The position numbers and the translations under genes are program-made. A stretch of 64,000 nt of DNA from Mucilaginibacter roseus (lineage in GTDB: Bacteria; Bacteroidota; Bacteroidia; Sphingobacteriales; Sphingobacteriaceae). The stretch covers positions 372,001-436,000 of the forward strand of contig NZ_JAJPWV010000003.1 in the NCBI RefSeq assembly GCF_021215455.1, written 5' to 3'. The notes beneath the pieces were generated by a model. It saw only the letters and a program-made list of their open reading frames with translations, made no database searches and was not told the origin of the DNA. This document shows, one piece after another, positions 43,560 to 50,960 of the stretch; within the stretch, counting starts at the first letter, position 1, and each line of letters begins with the position of its first letter.

Positions 43560-44672
43560 ATGCGCCGTTACCTTTACCTTTTACTGTTTATTATTTCGAT
43601 GTTTGAGGCTTGTAAGCCCGGAAACAAACAACCATCCATTAAGCAAACAGAAGCCGCTACCAATAGCGCTTCACAACAATCCCCGCTAACCGGTGATACT
43701 ATAAGCATTGCTGCCGTAGGCGACATGATGCTGGGCACCTCTTACCCAAGCCGCTCTAACCTGCCGCCCGATAGCGGGAAGCGAAGTTTTAAACCTGTGC
43801 TTAGTCATCTGCGTAATGCGGATATAACTTTCGGAAATCTGGAAGGTGTTTTGCTGGATACAGGTGCAGCGGCTGAATTTAAGTTGAGGCAACGCAGCAA
43901 AGCTTATCTTTTCAGGATGCCGCAGTCATATGGTGGCTTGATAAAGGATGCCGGGTTTGACCTGATCAGCCTGGGAAACAACCACTCAAACGACTTTGGT
44001 TTAGCCGGGCGAAAATCCACCATGCGCATCCTCGACTCGCTGCAAATTGCTTATGCCGGCCTACGCAGTAAACCAACCGCCATTATAAAAGTAAAGGATA
44101 TAAAGGTGGGTTTCTGCGCGTTTTCACCCAATAGTCAAACCGTAACGTTGCTCGACTTGAAAAATGCTGCAAATATTATCCAGGAATTAAAGCAGCAAAG
44201 TGACATTGTTATCGTATCATTTCATGGAGGCGGCGAGGGTACAGGTTTTGAGCATGTAACCCGTGCTATAGAGAGCTACAAAGGCGAAAACCGCGGTAAC
44301 GTTTATGCTTTTGCGCACAATGCAATTGATGCCGGGGCAGACGTAGTATTAGGCCATGGCCCGCACCTTACACGCGGTATGGAGCTTTATAAAAAGAGGT
44401 TTATTGCTTACAGCTTAGGGAATTTTTGCACTTATAAAGGTGTTAACACCAGCGGAGTATGCGGCCTTGCACCCTTGCTTAAACTTACCATCAATAAAAA
44501 AGGGGAGTTTGCTGCCGGGCGCATTATAGCTACCCGGCAAACATATCCGAGAGGTATTGAAATTGATACCGGTAATCGTGTTATTAAAAAGATCAAGTCG
44601 CTTAACGCTGCCGACTTTCCGGAATCACCGCTGGTTATTAGCAATGATGGCTTATTGTCGGCAAGTTATTAA
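43560..44672 (+). CDS. CapA-family lipoprotein (PGA-capsule-like phosphoesterase fold)
   Basis: A 370-residue protein of the CapA (poly-gamma-glutamate biosynthesis) family, which has a calcineurin-like metallo-phosphoesterase fold: SIAAVGDMMLGTSYP, GNLEGVLLDTG, ISLGNNHSNDFG, VSFHGGGEGT and VLGHGPHLTRGMELY. From ATG 43560 it has a lipoprotein-like start MRRYLYLLLFIISMFEAC (C18). The other PGA synthesis genes (capB, capC) are absent, so capsule synthesis is not implied. The start codon directly follows a terminator, so expression depends on read-through or a leaderless transcript. It ends with a 4-base convergent overlap. Confidence 0.85.
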   Translation: MRRYLYLLLFIISMFEACKPGNKQPSIKQTEAATNSASQQSPLTGDTISIAAVGDMMLGTSYPSRSNLPPDSGKRSFKPVLSHLRNADITFGNLEGVLLDTGAAAEFKLRQRSKAYLFRMPQSYGGLIKDAGFDLISLGNNHSNDFGLAGRKSTMRILDSLQIAYAGLRSKPTAIIKVKDIKVGFCAFSPNSQTVTLLDLKNAANIIQELKQQSDIVIVSFHGGGEGTGFEHVTRAIESYKGENRGNVYAFAHNAIDAGADVVLGHGPHLTRGMELYKKRFIAYSLGNFCTYKGVNTSGVCGLAPLLKLTINKKGEFAAGRIIATRQTYPRGIEIDTGNRVIKKIKSLNAADFPESPLVISNDGLLSASY

Positions 44673-44857
44673 ACCGCTTTGTCGGCCGTGTTGCGTACAA
44701 GGCCAATGCCTGTAAAAAAAAACATGATGGCTATAACGCCAACTACAACAAGCGTAGTCATTTCGGCGCTTTTTTGTATAATACCAACGCCGGTGTAAAT
44801 TAAACCCACTATACCTAAAATGGTAAGTATTGTTCCGAAGGTGCGTTTTAAGTTCAT
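44669..44857 (-). CDS. Small two-helix membrane protein
   Basis: A 62-residue protein, MNLKRTFGTILTILGIVGLI, with two hydrophobic segments (about 9-27 and 34-53) separated by a short polar loop QKSAEM. No family is claimed. A real gene is likely: ATG start, neighbour-like codons, a convergent 4-base overlap with the CapA-like gene, and a divergent intergenic region with a palindrome before the SPFH gene. Confidence 0.65.
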   Translation of the reverse strand: MNLKRTFGTILTILGIVGLIYTGVGIIQKSAEMTTLVVVGVIAIMFFFTGIGLVRNTADKAV

Positions 44858-44868
44858 AGTTATTTAGT

Positions 44869-44886
44869 GTTTTGCAAATGCAAAAC
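44869..44886. promoter_or_regulatory. Palindrome in the small-membrane-protein/SPFH divergent region
   Basis: GTTTTGCA and TGCAAAAC are perfect 8-base arms around AA, located 11 bases from the minus-strand ATG and just upstream of the putative SPFH promoter. A position suited to a regulator acting on both genes. Confidence 0.35.
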
Positions 44887-44889
44887 AAA

Positions 44890-44918
44890 TTGCACACCAA
44901 TAATTAATTCTATCTTTA
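44890..44918 (+). promoter_or_regulatory. Candidate promoter of the SPFH gene
   Basis: TTG at 44890-44892, an 18-base spacer, then TATCTTTA, which matches TAnnTTTG except for the final base. The ATG is 22 bases further on. Confidence 0.45.
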
Positions 44919-44939
44919 TTAAACCTTTAAATATCAGTT

Positions 44940-45878
44940 ATGGACGTTTCTATCCCTATTACCATTGTAAGCGTATTACTTTTAATTATACTGTTCAGTT
45001 CATTTGTGACCGTAAAACAGGGCACTATAGCTGTGGTTACCGTGTTCGGCAAATACCGCCGCATACTTACGCCGGGCCTGAATTTTAAGATACCGCTTAT
45101 TGAGCTGATTTACTCCCGCATCTCTATTCAAAACAGGTCGGTTGAACTGGAGTTTCAGGCGGTGACTTACGATCAGGCGAATGTGTATTTCAAAGCCATG
45201 CTGCTTTACTCGGTGCTCGACCAGCAGGAAGAAACCATTAAGAACGTTGCCTTTAAGTTTGTGGATGAGCGTAACCTGATGCAGGCGCTGGTACGCACCG
45301 TTGAAGGTTCTATCCGCGCGTTTGTAGCTACCAAACGCCAGGCCGACGTGCTGATACTCCGCCGTGATATTGTGGAACATGTAAAAGAACAGTTAGACAA
45401 CATTCTCGAAAGCTGGGGCTATCATTTACAGGATTTGCAGTTGAATGACATCACATTCGACGATATCATCATGAAATCAATGAGCCAGGTAGTGGCATCA
45501 AATAATCTGAAGGCTGCCGCTGAGAATGAAGGACAAGCACTATTAATCACCAAAACAAAGGCTGCCGAGGCAGAAGGCAATGCCATCAAAATATCCGCCG
45601 AAGCGGAGCGCCAGGCCGCTCAATTACGCGGACAAGGTATAGCGCTCTTCCGCGAAGAAGTTGCCAAGGGTATGACGGTAGCTGCCAAAGAAATGCAGGA
45701 AGCCGATATGGATACCTCGGTGATCCTGTTTACCATGTGGACAGAGTCCATCAAACACTTTGCAGAGAACTCATCCGGCAACGTAATATTCCTTGATGGA
45801 TCTGTAGATGGTATGCAGCGCACCATGAAAGAAACAATGGGCTTAAACCTTTTAAAGGATGACAAGGTCAAAAAGTAA
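44940..45878 (+). CDS. SPFH/Band 7 (stomatin/prohibitin-like) membrane protein
   Basis: A 312-residue membrane-anchored scaffold protein. One N-terminal transmembrane helix (about 4-24), then the Band 7 domain (about 28-190: VTVFGKYRRILTPGLNFKIPLIE ... RDIVEHVKEQLDNILESWGYHLQDLQLNDITF) and an Ala/Glu-rich coiled coil (about 190-260, ITKTKAAEAEGNAIKISAEAERQAA). Homologues oligomerise in membrane microdomains and often regulate proteases. A DUF922 gene follows after 14 bases and may be an operon partner. Confidence 0.92.
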   Translation: MDVSIPITIVSVLLLIILFSSFVTVKQGTIAVVTVFGKYRRILTPGLNFKIPLIELIYSRISIQNRSVELEFQAVTYDQANVYFKAMLLYSVLDQQEETIKNVAFKFVDERNLMQALVRTVEGSIRAFVATKRQADVLILRRDIVEHVKEQLDNILESWGYHLQDLQLNDITFDDIIMKSMSQVVASNNLKAAAENEGQALLITKTKAAEAEGNAIKISAEAERQAAQLRGQGIALFREEVAKGMTVAAKEMQEADMDTSVILFTMWTESIKHFAENSSGNVIFLDGSVDGMQRTMKETMGLNLLKDDKVKK

Positions 45879-45892
45879 AACTTTTTGGCTGT

Positions 45893-46447
45893 ATGGCATT
45901 AAAATTTTGGAAGGCTTTGCTGTTGATTGTGGTGTGTACAGCCGGCAGCAGCTTTGCGCAGCAGGGCTATAAAACACTTACTGTAAATGATTTTCAGGGT
46001 TTGCCACGGCGTAGTAATTTTGCCGCGGTAGCCTATACTAATTGCAGCATTAGCTACAATTACAGCGTAAAACGTATACGCGGCGTTTTCAGGATAGACT
46101 TTGAGGTAAGCCTGTTGATGAATAAGGATAAATCTTGGCTTGACCGCAGCCGCGTAAAGAACCCGGAGATGCTGGCCGAGATATTGAGGCACGAACAAGG
46201 GCATTACGATATTGCTTACCTGCAACAGCAGGAAGTATTAAGAGCTTTTAACCGAACCCAATTCGGCCGTGATTACAGTATGGTAATTGCTGATATTTTT
46301 AACCGTATAGATGCCAAATACCAGCAGATGAATGCTGACTACGAGCGCGAAACCAACCACATGCAAAACAGGGAACAACAACTGGTCTGGAACAGGTACC
46401 TGCAAAAGAAGGTCAGCAATTTGCCGCCGCTAACCGCGTCGATGTGA
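45893..46447 (+). CDS. DUF922-type secreted putative zinc protease
   Basis: A 184-residue exported protein with signal peptide ending SSFAQ. The family centre LRHEQGHYDIAYL gives a zinc-type HExxH (H100, E101, H104) followed by helical repeats (QQQEVLRAFNRTQFG ... YQQMNADYERETNHM). A catalytic role is inferred from HExxH only. It follows the SPFH gene after 14 bases. A strong bidirectional terminator separates it from hflX. Confidence 0.82.
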   Translation: MALKFWKALLLIVVCTAGSSFAQQGYKTLTVNDFQGLPRRSNFAAVAYTNCSISYNYSVKRIRGVFRIDFEVSLLMNKDKSWLDRSRVKNPEMLAEILRHEQGHYDIAYLQQQEVLRAFNRTQFGRDYSMVIADIFNRIDAKYQQMNADYERETNHMQNREQQLVWNRYLQKKVSNLPPLTASM

Positions 46448-46489
46448 TAAAAAAAGGCGCTGCTCTATAAAGCAGCGCCTTTTTTTATC
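46446..46489. terminator. Bidirectional terminator between the DUF922 gene and hflX
   Basis: A 19-bp perfect stem, GATAAAAAAAGGCGCTGCT and its complement, around a 6-base loop, with A and T runs on the two flanks. Confidence 0.9.
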
Positions 46490-46499
46490 GACCATCCGG

Positions 46500-47684
46500 T
46501 TAATACAACAAATGATCGTAAGGATACCTGGCGGTATGTATGGCTTTCACCTTATCATACAATAACTGCCTGAATTCGTCAATATTCTCGCGCTTGGCGG
46601 CTGAGATAAATATAGCCGGACTATTGTGGCGAGCCATCCAACTGTGCCTAAAATCTTCAAGCGTTAATGGTTTTAACTCCTCCCCTTCAAATATCTCTGT
46701 GGGTTGATACGCGTCAATTTTATTAAACACGGTTATGTTCTCTTTATCAACTGCGCCCAGTTCCTTCAAGGTTTCATTTACGGTGCGTATCTGATCCTCA
46801 AAATTGGGGTGCGAAATATCAACCACATGGATTAATATATCCGCTTCGCGCACCTCATCCAGCGTCGATTTAAAGCACTCTACCAAATGGTGAGGCAACT
46901 TGCGGATAAACCCAACCGTGTCTGACAGTAAAAAGGGAGCATTCTCAATCACCACCTTACGTACAGTAGTATCAAGCGTAGCAAAAAGCTTGTTCTCCGC
47001 AAATACTTCCGACTTGGATAGCATGTTCATGATGGTTGATTTACCCACGTTAGTATAGCCCACCAAAGCCGCGCGCACCAGTTGATGCCGGTTTTTGCGC
47101 TGCGTTTCGTTCTGGCGGTCTATCTGTTTAAGTTTATCCTTTAGTAAAGATAACTTATTTAAAATCAAACGGCGGTCAGTCTCAATTTGAGATTCACCCG
47201 GACCACGCATACCGATACCACCCTTTTGGCGCTCTAAGTGTGTCCACATACGGGTAAGGCGTGGCAACAGGTATTGCAACTGCGCCAGCTCAACCTGCGT
47301 TTTAGCCTGAGCGGTTTGTGCACGGCCGGCGAATATATCCAAAATAAGGTTGTTACGATCGAGTATCTTAACCTTCAGCTCATTCTCGATATTACGCAAT
47401 TGCGACGGCGACAGTTCGTCATCGAACACCACTATGTCAATCTCCTCGGCAATTACATATTCTTTTATTTCTTCAAGCTTACCGGTACCTACATAGGTAG
47501 CACGTTCCGGACGGCTTAGCTTTTGGGTAAAATGCTTAACGGTTTTTCCACCGGCGGTTTCCACCAAAAACTCCAGCTCTTCCAGGTACTCCTTTTCCAT
47601 TTCCTCGGTTTCGTCGGCAGTAATTACACCTACTAAAACCGCTTTTTCCTGCTTCACAGCAGTATCATAAAATTTTTGTTTCAT
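46500..47684 (-). CDS. hflX: Ribosome-splitting GTPase HflX
   Basis: GTPase that binds the 50S subunit and can split stalled ribosomes under stress. A 394-residue protein: N-terminal HflX domain (about 10-190, ETAGGKTVKHFTQKLSRPERATYVGTGKLEEIKEYV and the GGIGMRGPGESQIETDRRLI hinge), then the G domain with G1 GYTNVGKST (209-217), DTVGFIRKLP (G3) and FNKID (G4), then a short C-terminal domain. Single gene; terminator downstream at 46446. Confidence 0.96.
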   Translation of the reverse strand: MKQKFYDTAVKQEKAVLVGVITADETEEMEKEYLEELEFLVETAGGKTVKHFTQKLSRPERATYVGTGKLEEIKEYVIAEEIDIVVFDDELSPSQLRNIENELKVKILDRNNLILDIFAGRAQTAQAKTQVELAQLQYLLPRLTRMWTHLERQKGGIGMRGPGESQIETDRRLILNKLSLLKDKLKQIDRQNETQRKNRHQLVRAALVGYTNVGKSTIMNMLSKSEVFAENKLFATLDTTVRKVVIENAPFLLSDTVGFIRKLPHHLVECFKSTLDEVREADILIHVVDISHPNFEDQIRTVNETLKELGAVDKENITVFNKIDAYQPTEIFEGEELKPLTLEDFRHSWMARHNSPAIFISAAKRENIDEFRQLLYDKVKAIHTARYPYDHLLY

Positions 47685-47950
47685 TCAGTAAAATGATTAC
47701 AATCAAAATGCCAAGTTACTAAAAGGCATTATTTAACCCATGCACATGCCAAAATAACATATACACGCCTATTGCGGATAAACCCGGCAATATTGATCAA
47801 GTATTAAAAAGAAAGATTAATTAACATGCTCCGGTCCGGCTATTTGGGAATAGCTTTACCTGGGAACCAAAGCATTAAGCAAATACGGTAGTAATTTCCA
47901 TGATGATGCAAAGATAATGCATTTTATACAACAAGCAAAACAGCAGGCCT

Positions 47951-48523
47951 TTATCGTTTCTTTCCGCGTATCTTACTCAAAAATTCCGGGGTTACACCCA
48001 GGTACGATGCCAGCATATATTGCGGCACGCGCTGCACAAAGCCCGGAAAGCGATCAACAAATAAGTTATATTGCTCCTCGCTCGTCATGTCAAACAAATA
48101 GCGTATCCGCATCTGGAAAGCGCCAAACCCCTTTTGCATTACGCGCATAAAATATCGCTCCAACTTAGGTAAACGCTCCAGCAGCTTCTCCTGGTTGGCG
48201 ACGCTTAAGGTAAGTAACTCAGATTTTTCAACCGCTTGTATATAAAACCCGGATGGTTGCCGGGTATCAATGCTCATATAATCAGCCAGCCACCAGTTGT
48301 CTATACCGAATTGCACAATATGCTCGCTGCCATTATCTTTTATAAAATACATGCGCAGGCAACCTTGTGTTACAAAATATTGTGTTGAACATATTTCACC
48401 TTCGGATAGCAGGTATTGCTTTTTATTTACCGTTTCGGGCCTGAAATACTCCGCAACAATAAGCTCTTCTTCGGCAGTGAGGCTTACATATTTACTGATG
48501 TGTTTTACAAGGCCGGTAAACAT
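47951..48523 (-). CDS. Crp/Fnr-family transcriptional regulator
   Basis: A 190-residue regulator. The N-terminal cyclic-nucleotide-binding-like domain (about 10-120: FRPETVNKKQYLLSEGEICSTQYFV, GCLRMYF) lacks the strict cAMP-binding RxTxS signature, so a different or no ligand is likely. A dimerisation helix (about 120-150) and a short C-terminal HTH (about 165-190, QYMLASYLGVTPEFLSKI) follow. No iron-sulfur cysteines as in Fnr. It is separated from the LruC genes by a terminator and from hflX by 266 bases with nothing recognised. Confidence 0.9.
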   Translation of the reverse strand: MFTGLVKHISKYVSLTAEEELIVAEYFRPETVNKKQYLLSEGEICSTQYFVTQGCLRMYFIKDNGSEHIVQFGIDNWWLADYMSIDTRQPSGFYIQAVEKSELLTLSVANQEKLLERLPKLERYFMRVMQKGFGAFQMRIRYLFDMTSEEQYNLFVDRFPGFVQRVPQYMLASYLGVTPEFLSKIRGKKR

Positions 48524-48564
48524 ATTGGATAGATTGGCTCTAAATATAATTCTTCTTCAGGGCA

Positions 48565-48598
48565 TAAAAAAAGCGCTGCCCCTTTACGAGGCAACGCT
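48565..48598 (-). terminator. Terminator of the first LruC gene
   Basis: On the minus strand AGCGTTGCC pairs with GGCAGCGCT (one G-T wobble) and is followed by a run of seven or eight T. It lies between the LruC gene ending at 48623 and the Crp-type gene starting at 48523. Confidence 0.8.
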
Positions 48599-48622
48599 GG
48601 TGGATATGAAATGTTTAATCGA

Positions 48623-50713
48623 CTATTTTAGGTATAGTAGCGAACGGTTTGCATAACCTGGTTTCCAGTGTGCATACCAGTCTGGGTATAAAGTACCGCC
48701 TGATGCTGCCCACTCGGCAAAGTGGTTATATGCGTCGCGAATATCTGTACGCTCAATAGCGTAACGTGTTGAATATTTGTAGCTAATGGCCCATGGTAAA
48801 TTATTAGCCGACAGATAGTAACGGTTTTCGCCCGGTTTAGAGTCATCATCATTTGTACCGAACAAAGATTTGTCAGCCTTATCAGTTGGTTTATAACCCG
48901 GCAAGTGCACTTCAACACCACGTTTCAAATTAGCAATCAGGAACGGATTGAATTCACTAACACTCAACTCACTGCGATCAAGCGGACTGGTAAAGTTCAG
49001 GGTTACGTTTATATTTTTACCGTTAACCTTGGCTTTATCAGGCTCGGTGTTTACGAAGTATGACATATCCGGATATTTCAACACCGCATCCTGGTGGTCA
49101 AACGGAATGATTACCGCGTTAGCCTGGCCAGCCTCAACACCATTGCTTGCAAAGCTTATGTAGTTGCTGGTAATGATTTGGCCTGATACCGATTTAACTT
49201 TTGATGCACTAACCGGTAATTGCATACCAAAACCATTTTTAAATGATGAACCTGCTGCAAGCGGAATGAATGTAGTTACCAGGTCAACCACCTTATTTTG
49301 CGCGTTCAGCACAAATTTGTAACGGTAGTTGATCACCAGGTCATTCATATCATAATCACCTTTTACCGGCCAGTTATCTTCAAAGCCAAATTGCGCGAAC
49401 TTGGTATCAGTTGGGTAATAATCGTTATACGCACGATCCGGATCGTTCGGGTACTCGTCTTTATCATCCGGCACGCCGTCGCCATCTGAGTCATTGTTCT
49501 GATCAACCGGCGGAACGTTGCTATCATCAATACCATCAGCTACGCTTGAGCGGGCATAAAATACAATGTCGTTAAAGTCGTTATCGCAATCGGCTTCCAT
49601 GCGATTAATATCTTCAAAACCGATAATGAAGTTGTCGTTCTCCTCATCGCGCAGCACAACGTTATGCCTTTTTAAGTTGGCGTTTGTTTCGCCGTTAAAG
49701 GCATCGTGCGAGTAAAATCTTTCCACCTCGGTTTGTATGTTACTGCCTGTCCACGAGTTGCGCAGCACGATAAAACCAATCGAGGTACCGGCTTCAAAAG
49801 TTCCCAGCTTTATTTTGTGGCCCGGCATTAAAGCGCCACCTGTACCCGCTGCTGATGCATTAGGAAATATGAATGTTGCTTTAGCCATATCATTAGCCGT
49901 TTTTGGCGGGTTTGATGTTGGGTAGGTATAATAAGCCAATGTATTTTGGTATGATGCTCCCTCGGCAACAAAGGTTATGGTAACATCAGTTTTTTTGGTT
50001 ACTCTGATAACTGATGGCGCGCTGCTTTGTAAATATTCCGGATGATGCTTGGCTACGTTTTGATATTCAGGCAGTGAATTGTTTACGTACTTAAGCATTT
50101 TAGCGCTCACCACCTCACGCTCAGGGTCCAGGTTTTTAGGCACACCCAGGTACAGCGGATAATTGTTATCGTTATAAATACCATCATTAGCTGAAGTATA
50201 AGGAGCCGGGTAAACAAACTGCGTGTTAGTTACCCTCGCGCCTAAAGCAAATACTTTGCGGTTGCTGTAGTTAACCTTTTCGGCAACAACATCGCCACCA
50301 AAACCAGCTTTACCACCAATTACGATATTGGCATTGGTGCCGCTTATTTTAGCTAACACATTGTGTTGTAAACCTACGTACTCCGGGTCAACAATAAGTT
50401 GGGTAGTTGCTGCCGCAACGTTAACCTTAGCTTGTAATTTACCGGCGTTGTCGGTAATACCGGTGTAAATAGCCACTGTTGAGTCACCCACCGTTTCGTA
50501 CAGTTTAACCTTGGCGCCGGCAACAGCTTCGTCAGTATTGGTAAGCAGGCTGATGTTAACGTTGATATTTTTTGATGTTTGGTAATTGAACCCGGCTGCT
50601 GCTTTAGCACCCGGTGTATCTGAGGCATTCTGGCCCTCTTTAAATGAGTCCTTTTTGCAGGATACCATACCTGCCACACCCCCTGCAAGTAGCAGAGTAA
50701 ATAGTTTTTTCAT
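48623..50713 (-). CDS. LruC-domain lipoprotein (copy 1)
   Basis: A 696-residue envelope lipoprotein: MKKLFTLLLAGGVAGMVSC, lipobox C19, followed by KKD. Then a beta-rich region with an invariant-gene-like NVNISLLTNTDEAVAGAKVKLYE (Ig/carboxypeptidase-like, about 40-140), a region ending in DCDNDFNDIVFYARSS (LruC/DUF4842 hallmark), an Asp-rich calcium-type repeat DSDGDGVPDDKDEYPND, then the LruC domain proper (FEDNWPVKGDYDMNDLVINYRY ... FNPFLI) and a WAISYKYSTRYAIE-type C-terminus. ATG 50713 is used; an ATG 45 bases upstream would spoil the signal. Function unknown; surface calcium-binding is inferred. Confidence 0.9.
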   Translation of the reverse strand: MKKLFTLLLAGGVAGMVSCKKDSFKEGQNASDTPGAKAAAGFNYQTSKNINVNISLLTNTDEAVAGAKVKLYETVGDSTVAIYTGITDNAGKLQAKVNVAAATTQLIVDPEYVGLQHNVLAKISGTNANIVIGGKAGFGGDVVAEKVNYSNRKVFALGARVTNTQFVYPAPYTSANDGIYNDNNYPLYLGVPKNLDPEREVVSAKMLKYVNNSLPEYQNVAKHHPEYLQSSAPSVIRVTKKTDVTITFVAEGASYQNTLAYYTYPTSNPPKTANDMAKATFIFPNASAAGTGGALMPGHKIKLGTFEAGTSIGFIVLRNSWTGSNIQTEVERFYSHDAFNGETNANLKRHNVVLRDEENDNFIIGFEDINRMEADCDNDFNDIVFYARSSVADGIDDSNVPPVDQNNDSDGDGVPDDKDEYPNDPDRAYNDYYPTDTKFAQFGFEDNWPVKGDYDMNDLVINYRYKFVLNAQNKVVDLVTTFIPLAAGSSFKNGFGMQLPVSASKVKSVSGQIITSNYISFASNGVEAGQANAVIIPFDHQDAVLKYPDMSYFVNTEPDKAKVNGKNINVTLNFTSPLDRSELSVSEFNPFLIANLKRGVEVHLPGYKPTDKADKSLFGTNDDDSKPGENRYYLSANNLPWAISYKYSTRYAIERTDIRDAYNHFAEWAASGGTLYPDWYAHWKPGYANRSLLYLK

Positions 50714-50808
50714 AGTCGTTATAAGTATAGATGTCTGTATTTGAAAAGTGGCAAACACTTCACCAAAACGACTTTTATACTTATAAACACCACAATGCCG
50801 AAATTTTA

Positions 50809-50827
50809 TTTACTCAAATTGAGTAAA
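50809..50827. promoter_or_regulatory. 19-base palindrome upstream of LruC copy 1
   Basis: TTTACTCAA and TTGAGTAAA are perfect 9-base arms around one A, 96-114 bases before the ATG at 50713. Two direct copies of TTTCTACAAA follow at 50830-50839 and 50851-50860, 21 bases apart. Confidence 0.4.
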
Positions 50828-50904
50828 AATTTCTACAAAATCGAGATTTATTTCTACAAAGTAAATCAGGCACGATTTTTTTTAAACAAAGCTGCTTTTA
50901 AACG

Positions 50905-50935
50905 AAAAATGCACTGCCTTTTGGGCAATGCATTT
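50905..50935 (-). terminator. Terminator of LruC copy 2
   Basis: On the minus strand AAATGCATTGCC pairs with GGCAGTGCATTT (one mismatch) around a short loop and ends in a T run. Confidence 0.7.
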
Positions 50936-50960
50936 CTCACAAATCACTAATCGCTCTATA

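Noticed and set aside
43560..44672. Poly-gamma-glutamate capsule locus
   Set aside because: CapA-like protein alone, with no capB or capC genes; CapA-family proteins are widespread without capsules.
50830..50860. Two TTTCTACAAA words, considered as the start of a repeat array or CRISPR
   Set aside because: Only two copies, no spacers of constant length, no cas genes nearby.
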